Assembly (NCBI GenBank): GCA_965267405.1
Contig: OZ253954.1
Location: forward strand, 3,286,001 to 3,350,000
Direction: 5' to 3'
DNA length: 64,000 nucleotides
Source: JAPPOI01 sp028818055
GTDB taxonomy: Bacteria; Pseudomonadota; Alphaproteobacteria; Rhodobacterales; Rhodobacteraceae
Shown: positions 8,847 to 16,986 of the stretch, in pieces
Layout: every line of letters begins with the position of its first letter
Numbering within the stretch: the stretch's first letter is position 1
Position numbers and translations under genes: made by a program
Notes under the pieces: generated by a model
The model's input: only the letters and a program-made list of their open reading frames with translations
The model's database searches: none
Told to the model about the DNA's origin: nothing

Positions 8847-9131
8847 ATCCTTCATTTACGCCGGCGTTCGTTGCTCGAAATGTACAAAATGTACGCTCGT
8901 TTTCTGAGGAATGTGCAGAAACGTACATGTTTCTGAGCGCCCCATTTAGCGAAAATTCAGGCATGGGTTCGGACAATTAACGCTTGGGAAATCCGCGTTC
9001 GGTCGTCGTAAAATGGTTAAGGCTTCCTTTAACAAACGGTCGCATGCGCGTCCAAAATGCCCATTTGCGATTCGAGTTGTTAACATTTTCGACGACAGTT
9101 TCCGGCGACCAGCTGTGAAGTTTAATGGCGG
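8847..9131. other. Convergent intergenic region with hairpin and TGTAC repeats
   Basis: 285 bases between the 3' ends of mnmA and lpxB with no gene I can support. It holds a perfect 8-base hairpin over the mnmA stop (GCGTAAAT at 8841-8848, ATTTACGC at 8854-8861). It also has TGTAC at 8881-8885 and 8890-8894, a dyad GAAAC-N6-GTTTC at 8918-8933, and TTTCTGAG twice (8901-8908, 8930-8937). Farther on, TTAA occurs at 9017-9020 and 9029-9032, eight bases apart. Confidence 0.5.
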
Positions 9132-10298
9132 TTATTCCTGCATCCTTGCCAGAACGGCTTTGGCCGCACGGAGACCGGGAGGTTCCTGTCCCTGCCCCAA
9201 CATCTCCATTGTCGTTTGCATGGCCTCGACCTGACGCAGACGCGCACTTTCATCCGACAAGAGCTCAATCAGGCGGTCGGCAATATTCTGCGGCTTGCAA
9301 TCCGGCCCCAAACATTCGGGCACCACGTTTTTTCCAACGACCAGATTGACCAGCGTAACTGTGTCGACCTTGACCATGCGCGACATGATCTGCCACGACA
9401 GCCAATTCATGTCATAGGCGATCACCATCGGAGTGGAATTCGCGGCAAGTTCCAGTGAAACGGTGCCAGACGCCGCCAAGGCCATATCTGCGGCCTTGAA
9501 GGCCGCCCGTTTTTTGGCGTCGGCCCGCGGATCTTCGCGCGGATCCAAGACGACAGGTTCGCCCGGCCAATTTTTTGTTGCGTCGATCACTGTTGACGCC
9601 ACTGGCGCAGCGGCTGGCACCACGACGCGGGCATCCGGCTGGCGGGCGAGTACGGCGCGCAGCGCCTCGCCAAAAATCGGCGTTAAACGCCCCACTTCTG
9701 CTTTCCGCGATCCCGGCAACGCCAGAATGATCGGGGCGTCGTCAATTCCTGTTTCTTTTCGAAACTCTTCTGCCTCGGTGCCGGACGCGACAGGCTCTGC
9801 AACAACCGGGTGCCCCACAAAATCGCATGCCATATGCGCCGCCTCCATATAGGGCGGCTCAAACGGCAAAAGTGCGAGTACGTGATCGACATAGGCCGAC
9901 ATTTTTTGCGCACGCCCCGACCGCCATGCCCAGACTGAGGGTGCCACGTAATGAACAGTTCGAATGTCACTCGCCGCCTTGACGGCCTTTGCAAGCCTCA
10001 GCGAAAAGTCAGGGCTATCTATGGTAACCAAAACATCCGGCTTGAAGGCCAGACAATCCTCGACCGTTTGATTCAACCTGCGTTTCAGTTCCGGATACTT
10101 AGGAAGGACTTCTGCAATGCCCATGACGCTGAGTTCGTCCATTGGGAATAGGCTGTTCAGCCCCTGCGCGGTCATTTCAGGTCCACCAACGCCGCCAACG
10201 ACGACGTCTGGCTCAAGCTGTTTCAGACCAGAGAGGAACGCCCCGCCTAGTTTGTCGCCAGATGGCTCTCCAGCCAGAATGTAGAGCCGCAAGCTCAT
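9132..10298 (-). CDS. lpxB: Lipid-A-disaccharide synthase LpxB
   Basis: 388 residues, family length. Joins UDP-diacylglucosamine to lipid X to make the lipid A disaccharide at the inner face of the inner membrane. Family signatures: ILAGEPSGDKLGG at the N-terminus, VGVGGPEM-like VVGGVGGPEMTAQG, SPDFSLRLAKAVK, YVAPSVWAWRSGRAQKM and LALLPFEPPYM. LPGSRKAEVGR lies in the nucleotide-binding half. Last gene of the bamA-skp-fabZ-lpxA-lpxI-lpxB run; 34 bases after lpxI. Confidence 0.96.
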   Translation of the reverse strand: MSLRLYILAGEPSGDKLGGAFLSGLKQLEPDVVVGGVGGPEMTAQGLNSLFPMDELSVMGIAEVLPKYPELKRRLNQTVEDCLAFKPDVLVTIDSPDFSLRLAKAVKAASDIRTVHYVAPSVWAWRSGRAQKMSAYVDHVLALLPFEPPYMEAAHMACDFVGHPVVAEPVASGTEAEEFRKETGIDDAPIILALPGSRKAEVGRLTPIFGEALRAVLARQPDARVVVPAAAPVASTVIDATKNWPGEPVVLDPREDPRADAKKRAAFKAADMALAASGTVSLELAANSTPMVIAYDMNWLSWQIMSRMVKVDTVTLVNLVVGKNVVPECLGPDCKPQNIADRLIELLSDESARLRQVEAMQTTMEMLGQGQEPPGLRAAKAVLARMQE

Positions 10299-10332
10299 GG
10301 CAGATCACCAACCGCATGAGGTAATGGCCGTT

Positions 10333-11121
10333 TCACCGATCGCGAACCCAAAGAAATACCTCGGCGTCATTTGCGGCCTTGATGGTCGCTTCCAGATCAA
10401 GAACCAGTACGCCGCCTGTTTCGACAACGATACCGTCCAGCTTTGCGTCAGCCGCTGCCTTGATGGTGGCAGGTCCAATCGTCGGCAGGTCGATGCGTCG
10501 ATCCTGATCAGGTTTTGGTGCTTTGAACAAAAGACCGCCGCCGGTATCGGGCCGCTCTTTCAAGCTGGCCAGCATCCAATCGGTTCCAAACTGTCCCTCT
10601 ATCGCAAGGGCTTGCCCCTTGCGGACGACCAGGGCTTGCCCGATGTCCGCCGCGCCCAGGCATGACCCTATATCAGCGGCACGCGCGGCGTCGCTTTCGG
10701 CCTGAGCGTCAGGTGATTTTTCTGTGTGCACTCCAGCCGGCGGTAGTAATTCGGGGACAATGTCGTGTGCCGCAATCACTTCGATGCCGCGATCTTCAAA
10801 GAAACCAACCACGGTGCGAAGAGCCGCATCATCCCCTTGCTGAAGCGCTTCCATCATGGCGGGCACCAAAGGCATCGTGGCGGCATCGATCTTAGAGGGA
10901 TCAATCGGCGGTCGCGCAATCGATCCTGCAAAGCAAACCGACTTGATACCTTCCGAGACAAGTGCGTCCAGCAGGCTGCCAAGGTGCTCGATGCAAAAGA
11001 CGCGATTGGGAACCAGATCGTCGGGGGGAAAGTCATCCAGCGCGACGACATGAAGGGGGCCTTCGTGCGTCCTTTTGATCAATGTTGGCAGCCGCCCTGC
11101 CCCGGCGATCAGCGCGCGCAT
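10333..11121 (-). CDS. lpxI: UDP-2,3-diacylglucosamine pyrophosphatase LpxI
   Basis: 262 residues (DUF1009). Hydrolyses UDP-2,3-diacylglucosamine to lipid X, the job of LpxH in gamma-proteobacteria; alphaproteobacteria use LpxI. Matching stretches are MRALIAGAGRLPTLIKR at the start, KSVCFAGSIARPPID, GFFEDRGIEVIAAHDIVPELL, and RIDLPTIGPATIKAAADA plus GIVVETGGVLVLD near the end. Start ATG 11121 is five bases after the lpxA stop. A much longer open frame continues upstream but runs antiparallel-free through lpxA in another frame and is not coding. Confidence 0.94.
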   Translation of the reverse strand: MRALIAGAGRLPTLIKRTHEGPLHVVALDDFPPDDLVPNRVFCIEHLGSLLDALVSEGIKSVCFAGSIARPPIDPSKIDAATMPLVPAMMEALQQGDDAALRTVVGFFEDRGIEVIAAHDIVPELLPPAGVHTEKSPDAQAESDAARAADIGSCLGAADIGQALVVRKGQALAIEGQFGTDWMLASLKERPDTGGGLLFKAPKPDQDRRIDLPTIGPATIKAAADAKLDGIVVETGGVLVLDLEATIKAANDAEVFLWVRDR

Positions 11122-11126
11122 GCCGG

Positions 11127-11927
11127 TCAGCGCTCGGGCGTGAGATAAGACCGGTCCGAGGCACCCAGCACGAAGTCGATGATATCTTGCACATAGGCGC
11201 TGTCGGTTTCCTGGCCGAGGCGGCGTGCACGATCCTGAAACGCACCTTCGCCTTGTGCCAGCATCTGGAAGGCCGCACGAAGCGCGGTGATATCTGCGCG
11301 ATCGACGCCTTTGCGTTTCAGGCCGACAAGATTCAGGCCATCCAGAGTGCCGCGCGGGCCCTGCACCAGGCCGAACGGTATTACATCGTTTGTGACCATC
11401 GTAACCGCGCCGATGATGGCGCCTTTGCCGACGCGCACCCACTGGTGGATGCCGGACAGGCCGCCGATGATAACGTCGTCTTCGATAACGCAATGGCCCG
11501 CGATGGCGCCCTGATTGGCGACGATGACACGATTGCCGACAATGGCGTCGTGAGCGACGTGTGCGCCCGTCATGAATAGGCAATCGTCGCCGACCTGAGT
11601 AAGCCCACCGCCGCCTTCGGTGCCTGTGTTCATGGTCACGCCCTCGCGGATGCGATTGCGCTTACCGACGACAAGGCGGGTGGCTTCGCCTTTGAACTTC
11701 AGGTCCTGGGGTATTTCGCCAATGACTGCGCCGGGGAAGATGATCGTCTCATCTCCGACGTTTGTGTGGCCCGTTACGACGACATGAGACCTTAGCTCGA
11801 CGCCAGCGCCCAATTCGACATTGGGACCAACGACGCAAAACGGTCCGATGTTTACACCAGCCCCTACGACCGCCCCATCTTCGATGACTGACGAAGGGTG
11901 AATGTTGGCTGTGTCGTCAATGCTCAC
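11127..11927 (-). CDS. lpxA: UDP-N-acetylglucosamine acyltransferase LpxA
   Basis: 266 residues. First step of lipid A synthesis: moves a 3-hydroxyacyl chain from ACP to UDP-GlcNAc. The N-terminal two thirds are hexapeptide repeats of a left-handed beta-helix (IGPFCVVGPNVELGAGV and similar). The catalytic histidine is His126 in MTGAHVAHDAIVGN. GLNLVGLKRKGVDR marks the start of the C-terminal helices. Its ATG overlaps the fabZ stop by four bases. Confidence 0.97.
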   Translation of the reverse strand: MSIDDTANIHPSSVIEDGAVVGAGVNIGPFCVVGPNVELGAGVELRSHVVVTGHTNVGDETIIFPGAVIGEIPQDLKFKGEATRLVVGKRNRIREGVTMNTGTEGGGGLTQVGDDCLFMTGAHVAHDAIVGNRVIVANQGAIAGHCVIEDDVIIGGLSGIHQWVRVGKGAIIGAVTMVTNDVIPFGLVQGPRGTLDGLNLVGLKRKGVDRADITALRAAFQMLAQGEGAFQDRARRLGQETDSAYVQDIIDFVLGASDRSYLTPER

Positions 11928-12379
11928 TTCGGCAAATCCATCATCGCGGTGAATTCACATTCGCACGCAAGCTCACCATCCACGGTTGCGCTGCCTTTGA
12001 ATTTCCAGACTTTCCCGCCTCCGCGAAGGGTCTCGACCTCCATGCGAAGCGTATCGCCAGGCCCGACCTTGCGCCGGAACTTCACACCATCGATCGCCAT
12101 GAAGTAGACACCGAAATTCCTGTCAGCGAGGTCCATGCCGACTCCGACAACAACGGCTGCCGTCTGTGCCATAGCCTCGACCATCAGAACACCCGGAAAC
12201 ACCGGCATCCCCGGGAAATGTCCGGTGAATTGAGGTTCATTGACCGTGACATTCTTGATCCCCGTGCCCTTGGCGGTGCCTTCGATATCGACGACACGGT
12301 CAACTAATAGGAATGGATATCTATGGGGAATAATACGCTGTATCAGATCGATATCGGCGGATTTCAAAGGCTCGCTCAT
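11924..12379 (-). CDS. fabZ: 3-hydroxyacyl-ACP dehydratase FabZ
   Basis: 151 residues, hot-dog fold. Dehydrates 3-hydroxyacyl-ACP in fatty acid elongation and so competes with LpxA for the same substrate. The catalytic pair is visible: the histidine in GHFPGMPVFPGVLMVEAMAQ and the glutamate in the same stretch. IIPHRYPFLLVDRV is the other hallmark. Start ATG 12379. lpxD, which sits between skp and fabZ in many proteobacteria, is absent; only 58 bases separate the genes. Confidence 0.96.
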   Translation of the reverse strand: MSEPLKSADIDLIQRIIPHRYPFLLVDRVVDIEGTAKGTGIKNVTVNEPQFTGHFPGMPVFPGVLMVEAMAQTAAVVVGVGMDLADRNFGVYFMAIDGVKFRRKVGPGDTLRMEVETLRGGGKVWKFKGSATVDGELACECEFTAMMDLPK

Positions 12380-12437
12380 TTGGTGTCCTTGGTGTTTTCT
12401 AAGGGCGTAGCAATCCGCGCCGCAAACGACAAGCCTG

Positions 12438-12983
12438 TCACTCTTCGGTTTCTTCTACAGTGCCCTGGTTGATCCTGGAAATCGCCTCATCGGTGATATC
12501 GATACTTTCGGCCGACAGGAATACGTCGCGCCTGTCCAAAACCACCAGCGCCCCACGTTCTCGCACGATTGATGAGATAATTTGAGCAGCCTCGTTTAAG
12601 AACACCTGCCGGGCTTGATCGCGAGACGCCGTCAGTGCGCGGGCCTTGTCGTCCTGTTCGGAACGAATGCGCTGAACATCGGCGTCGAACGCATCGGCCA
12701 ATGCTTGAAACTCTTCGGGTTCAAGCGTTGGTCGTAGTTCCGTCAACTCGCGCTCGCGCTTTATCAGCTCGCCTTCGATGCGGGCATTTTCCTCGGCGAG
12801 AATGGCGGCTTGTGCTTCAAGCTCGGTGTTCAGTCGCTCGCCAAGGCGGGTCTCGCTCAGAAGACGATCCTGATCAATTGTCAGAACCGGTGGCGGGATG
12901 TTGATCGACTGTTCCTGAGCCTGAGTAATGGTCGCAGCGATTGACAGAACCACAACGCCAAGAACTGTACGAAGGCCAGTCAT
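12438..12983 (-). CDS. skp: Periplasmic chaperone OmpH/Skp family
   Basis: 181 residues. A signal peptide covers residues 1-22 (VVVLSIAATITQAQ). The middle is a charged coiled-coil (LAEENARIEGELIKRERELTE ... FDADVQRIRSEQDDKARAL), as in the tentacles of Skp, and VLDRRDVFLSAESIDIT fits the C-terminal beta part. Skp escorts outer-membrane proteins to BamA, which is the gene immediately upstream; the bamA stop and this ATG share one base (TGATG). The family is loosely conserved, so the function rests partly on context. Confidence 0.88.
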   Translation of the reverse strand: MTGLRTVLGVVVLSIAATITQAQEQSINIPPPVLTIDQDRLLSETRLGERLNTELEAQAAILAEENARIEGELIKRERELTELRPTLEPEEFQALADAFDADVQRIRSEQDDKARALTASRDQARQVFLNEAAQIISSIVRERGALVVLDRRDVFLSAESIDITDEAISRINQGTVEETEE

Positions 12984-15277
12984 CAGAACCTTGTTGAGAT
13001 CGAGAAATCGAAGCTTCGCGTTTCGTCAAGCGGGTTGCTGTCAATTGGGCGCGCGAAATTCATTCGGATCGGACCAATGGCCGTATCCCAGAACAGCGTG
13101 AATCCGATAGACGACCGCAACTCGAAACTATCGTCCACGACCGCTACACCGGCGGTGTTATCCAGACCCCAAAGCGAACCCACGTCGAGGAAAACGCCAC
13201 CAGACACGCCGTACTCTTCCGGTAGGCCGAGTGGGAAATCGACTTCGAAGCGAGCCACCGCATATTTATTGCCGCCTAGAACATCTGATGAGACCGCGCC
13301 GGTATCTCGCGGTCCCAAGCCACGACCAGCAAATCCACGCAACTGACTGGATGACAGGAAAAAGCGATCGGTGACACGCGTTGAGCCACTGGCAGCATGT
13401 ATCAAACCAGCTTCGAATATCGCCCGCAGCGTCACTTCTTCGTTCAGGATATCGCGCTGTGCAACGACACGTGCGGTCGAACGCAGGTATTCAACGTCGC
13501 CACCCACGCCCGCTAGTTCCTGGCCAAAACTGAGCAGAACACCGCGATTGGGGTTCAGGCCGCCCCGGAGAAGATCAAGCGTATAGTTATATCCAAGCGA
13601 GCTTTTGATAAGATCGCCAGCTTCGGCAGCGATAATCGGAGAAGCGTCGACAGACACATTCTTGATCTCTTCCTTGGCCAACTCGTAGAAAACGTCCAGA
13701 CGACCGTTCTCGGACACCGGAAACTCCAGAGAGGGTCGAATGCTCAGGTCGCCAGTTTCGTAGGCCGCATCGTCGTAATCTGTGCTGAAATCACGAATTC
13801 GAACTCCGAAAGCTAAATCACGATCTAGAAACGCAGGCTCTCGGAACGAAAGCGTTGTATCACGGTTGTCCGATCCGGTCTGAAGTTGCACGGTCACAGC
13901 CTGACCACGTCCCAAGAAGTTCCGTTCGGAGAAAGCGATAAGCAGAGCAAATCCGTCGTCAGTTGAGTATGCACCACCGAATGAAAGGCTGCCTGTCGGC
14001 TGTTCTTCCAAATCAACGTCTACAACGACCTGATCACGGCTCGACCCTTGGCGTGTTTGCACGTCAGCGTTAGCAAAAAAACCAAGGGCGCGAATACGCT
14101 CTGCCGCATTTCTGATTTCGCGTGGATTGAACGGGTCGCCTTCTACCGTGTCGAACTGGCGACGAATAACCCTGTCTAAGGTTGTCGTGTTGCCTTCAAT
14201 ATCGATGCGTTCAACAAAAACGCGCGGACCACGAACAAGTGCAAATTCAACGTCCAACGTCAAATCGCGATCGTTGCGGGTAATCCTTGGGTCGACCCGC
14301 AGGAAATCAAATCCTTGCTGCAGTGCCAGACGTTCGAGGCGCGCAATCTGTTCTTCTATACGCGACGGGTTCCACGTCTCGCCGGAATTTAACCGGAGTG
14401 CGTTTTCGTAATCGGCAACGTTTGCGTCCGGAAATTCGGATACGACTGAAACGGCGCCAACAGCGAACTGTTGACCTTCCTGAACGTTGAAGGTGACAAA
14501 GCTTGCGTCGCGTTCGCGGCTGAATTCGGTGTTCACATCAAGAACGCGGAAATCGACATAGCCACGCGAACGATAAAAATCTGTCAGAAGCTGCCGGTCG
14601 AATTCAATTCGCTGCGGAACGAATGTATCACTTCGAATGATTGCGCGTAAAAAACCGGCCTGCTTGGTTTCGATTGCCCGACGCAGCCGACGATCTGAGA
14701 AAGCTCGGTTTCCAACGAAACTAATGCGCTCATTTTCGACGACACGGCCTTCAGACACCTCAAAGACCAAATCCACCCGGTTGTCTGAACGTCGGATGAT
14801 CCGCGGCGTCACCGTCGCGGACAGGCGTGACGCTTCAGTATAGGCATCTGCGATAAGCGAGGCATCCGCTTCGGCTACAGTTGGCGAGTACACGCGGCGC
14901 GGTTGTGAAGTGATCGTTGACAACAATTGGTCATCGTCCAGGCGCCGGTTACCTTCAATATTGATCCGATTGATTGTCGGACGTTCGACGACAACAACCC
15001 GTAGCCCGCCGCCGCCTGTAAACACATCGACGCGTTCAAACAGGCCCGAGGCATTCACACGCTGAATGGCATCGCTGATTTGTCCGTCGGTCACGACCTG
15101 TCCGCGTTCAAATCCGATCAGATCGATGACCGTAGATGCTGGAATACGTTGGTTGCCTTCAACGGAGATCGCGTTGACACGTGTCTGCGCAAATGAAGAG
15201 GTAGACATCACGACACTGATGGCGACCACAATGAGAGGCAAATAGAGAAGTGAAAGTGAAGCCCTAACCCAGCGCAT
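12983..15277 (-). CDS. bamA: Outer membrane protein assembly factor BamA
   Basis: 764 residues. Signal peptide ends near residue 30 (STSSFAQ). Five POTRA domains follow; ISVEGNQRI, INRINIEGNRRL, ISFVGNRAFSDRRLRR and VERIDIEGNTTTLDRV mark their starts. The C-terminal half is a 16-strand barrel with GGAYSTDDGFALLIAFSERN and SSQLRGFAGRGLGPRD (the RGF lid motif), ending in phenylalanine (DFSISTRF), as outer-membrane barrels do. A terminator 58 bases upstream of its ATG suggests it has its own promoter. Confidence 0.97.
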   Translation of the reverse strand: MRWVRASLSLLYLPLIVVAISVVMSTSSFAQTRVNAISVEGNQRIPASTVIDLIGFERGQVVTDGQISDAIQRVNASGLFERVDVFTGGGGLRVVVVERPTINRINIEGNRRLDDDQLLSTITSQPRRVYSPTVAEADASLIADAYTEASRLSATVTPRIIRRSDNRVDLVFEVSEGRVVENERISFVGNRAFSDRRLRRAIETKQAGFLRAIIRSDTFVPQRIEFDRQLLTDFYRSRGYVDFRVLDVNTEFSRERDASFVTFNVQEGQQFAVGAVSVVSEFPDANVADYENALRLNSGETWNPSRIEEQIARLERLALQQGFDFLRVDPRITRNDRDLTLDVEFALVRGPRVFVERIDIEGNTTTLDRVIRRQFDTVEGDPFNPREIRNAAERIRALGFFANADVQTRQGSSRDQVVVDVDLEEQPTGSLSFGGAYSTDDGFALLIAFSERNFLGRGQAVTVQLQTGSDNRDTTLSFREPAFLDRDLAFGVRIRDFSTDYDDAAYETGDLSIRPSLEFPVSENGRLDVFYELAKEEIKNVSVDASPIIAAEAGDLIKSSLGYNYTLDLLRGGLNPNRGVLLSFGQELAGVGGDVEYLRSTARVVAQRDILNEEVTLRAIFEAGLIHAASGSTRVTDRFFLSSSQLRGFAGRGLGPRDTGAVSSDVLGGNKYAVARFEVDFPLGLPEEYGVSGGVFLDVGSLWGLDNTAGVAVVDDSFELRSSIGFTLFWDTAIGPIRMNFARPIDSNPLDETRSFDFSISTRF

Positions 15278-15334
15278 GTCCCTCGCCCGCCGTTTGTTTG
15301 TTACCGATTGAGTAAAGGGATTCTAAGGGGCTGT

Positions 15335-15365
15335 CAAAAAGACGAAACCGCCCCAAGGGGCGGTT
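15335..15365 (-). terminator. Rho-independent terminator before bamA
   Basis: AACCGCCCC (15346-15354), a two-base loop, and GGGGCGGTT (15357-15365) form a perfect nine-base stem. On the minus strand it is followed by TCGTCTTTTT. It ends the transcript that includes the 42-residue gene at 15393-15521, separating rseP from bamA. Confidence 0.75.
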
Positions 15366-15392
15366 CACAAAGGCATTAGATGGAGTCGCGTT

Positions 15393-15521
15393 TTACTGCG
15401 GCGTGCCGACGTAAGCCGCCAAAAACAACGCGCCACCCAGAACGAGCAGCGCAAGCGCTCGATCAAGGTTCAATACACTGAGAAGTTCCAGCGCTTTGTA
15501 TCCACGATGTAGTGTCTGCAT
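15393..15521 (-). CDS. Small membrane protein, 42 residues
   Basis: ATG 15521 to TAA 15393-15395. An AGGTGG ribosome-binding site lies five bases before the ATG. The peptide begins MQTLHRGYKALELLSVLNLD, then has a hydrophobic segment (residues about 22-38, ALALLVLGGALFLAAY) and a short polar end. It sits between rseP and bamA on the same strand and is directly followed by a strong terminator, which supports it being a real cistron. I do not recognise a family. Position suggests, but does not prove, a link to envelope stress or membrane quality control. Confidence 0.62.
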   Translation of the reverse strand: MQTLHRGYKALELLSVLNLDRALALLVLGGALFLAAYVGTPQ

Positions 15522-15638
15522 GGCGACCACCTTTGCTTCGGACACCTAGAATATAGGCTTCAAATGTGTCTGAAATTGGGCGGGGCTTTGGCCGTTGCGC
15601 GGCTGTTTTCCTCAGATTTTATCGAGAAAACCGCCTAA

Positions 15639-16976
15639 TCACGGGCAGAACAGGTCATTTGTGACCGCGAACAGCATAAGCGCCAACATGATCGTCAGAC
15701 CGCCCGCCATCAGATACTTAAGGGCCGCATCGCTCGGGGGTCTGCCAGTGACGGCCTCCCACGCGTAGAAAACCAAGTGGCCGCCGTCCAGAACCGGGAT
15801 TGGGAACAGGTTCAGCATTCCAACTGCCGTCGACAGAAGCGCGATGAACCAGACGAATGTCAGCCAGCCTTGGCTTGCAGCCTGTCCGGATGTTTCAGCG
15901 ATACCAATGGGGCCAGAGATGTTGCAGGTCGAGATCTGGCCCGCAATCATATGATACAGGCCGGAAAGAGATGACCGGACGATATAGACGATTTGGTCGA
16001 CGCCGTAGACAATTGCCTGTCCCACACCGGGCGTTTCAGATGCAGGTTCGAACACCAGACCACCGCCCAGACCGATCATATAATGCGTTTCAAAACCACC
16101 GTCTGGGTTGGGGAAGTCAACGCTGCGCGGAGTCAGGTCGAAGTCCAGAATTGATCCATCACGCCAGACCGTCAAACCGACGGTGGCACCTTCGGACGCA
16201 CGGATGCGATCACGAAGAGCGTCAAAGTCGAAGATCTCATCGCCATCCACGGCAATGACAACATCGTTTTCTTGTAGTCCAGCCTCTTCTGCGGCGGACC
16301 CTGGTGTGATCGAAATCGCCAGTGGTGGGTACAACCATGGGCCTTGCACAACGCGCGTTTCACCGTTGCGCTCGACCGTATAGGTCAGGACTTCAGCGGG
16401 GGTTAGCGCATCACCAAAGGCCGGGAATTCTTCGACCGATGGCACCGGGAGACCGTCGATTTCCAGAATGACGTCGCCCGCTTCGAGTTCTTGGACTGCT
16501 GAGGGCACAGCGTTGATATCAGCAACTGTGATTGGATCGCTGGCAACGCCACGGATCATAAGAAGCGCGGCGAAGATGAAGAACGACAAGATGAAATTGA
16601 ATACAGGTCCTGCCAGAACCGTTAAGGTTCGCGCCCACAGGGGCGCTCCGTGCATGGTTTCACGCAGTTCCTCATCATTGAGGTCCGTCATCGCGTCGGC
16701 GTCTTTGCCGGATGCCGCATTCGCGTCACCGCGAAATTTCACATATCCGCCGAAAGGTAAGGCAGCGACCTGCCACTTGGTGCCGTACTTGTCCATCCGA
16801 CTGAACAACACAGGGCCAAAACCGATTGAAAAGACATCCGCTTTGATCCCGGTCCAGCGACCGACGATGTAGTGGCCGTATTCGTGAATGGCGACGATGA
16901 TGGACAGCGCCACAATGAACGCCACCACCGTGAAGGCAAAGTTCCCAAATTCAGGAATAAAACCTGTCAGCTCCAT
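15639..16976 (-). CDS. rseP: RIP metalloprotease RseP (site-2 protease)
   Basis: 445 residues. Intramembrane zinc protease that cleaves anti-sigma factors and similar membrane proteins. The zinc site is HEYGH at residues 31-35, inside the first transmembrane helix; the third ligand is in NLFPIPVLDGGHL near the C-terminus. A PDZ domain is visible around AISITPGSAAEEAGLQENDVV. At least four hydrophobic segments are present. It follows dxr by ten bases. Confidence 0.95.
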   Translation of the reverse strand: MELTGFIPEFGNFAFTVVAFIVALSIIVAIHEYGHYIVGRWTGIKADVFSIGFGPVLFSRMDKYGTKWQVAALPFGGYVKFRGDANAASGKDADAMTDLNDEELRETMHGAPLWARTLTVLAGPVFNFILSFFIFAALLMIRGVASDPITVADINAVPSAVQELEAGDVILEIDGLPVPSVEEFPAFGDALTPAEVLTYTVERNGETRVVQGPWLYPPLAISITPGSAAEEAGLQENDVVIAVDGDEIFDFDALRDRIRASEGATVGLTVWRDGSILDFDLTPRSVDFPNPDGGFETHYMIGLGGGLVFEPASETPGVGQAIVYGVDQIVYIVRSSLSGLYHMIAGQISTCNISGPIGIAETSGQAASQGWLTFVWFIALLSTAVGMLNLFPIPVLDGGHLVFYAWEAVTGRPPSDAALKYLMAGGLTIMLALMLFAVTNDLFCP

Positions 16977-16986
16977 ACCGGCCCCA

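Noticed and set aside
8841..8861. Perfect 8-base hairpin over the mnmA stop as terminator
   Set aside because: No T-run follows on either strand and the stem is AT-mixed; described as part of the region instead.
10333..11583. A 416-codon frame covering lpxI and running on through lpxA
   Set aside because: The family-matching LpxI starts at ATG 11121, five bases after the lpxA stop. The upstream part reads arginine-rich and is a shadow of lpxA in another frame.
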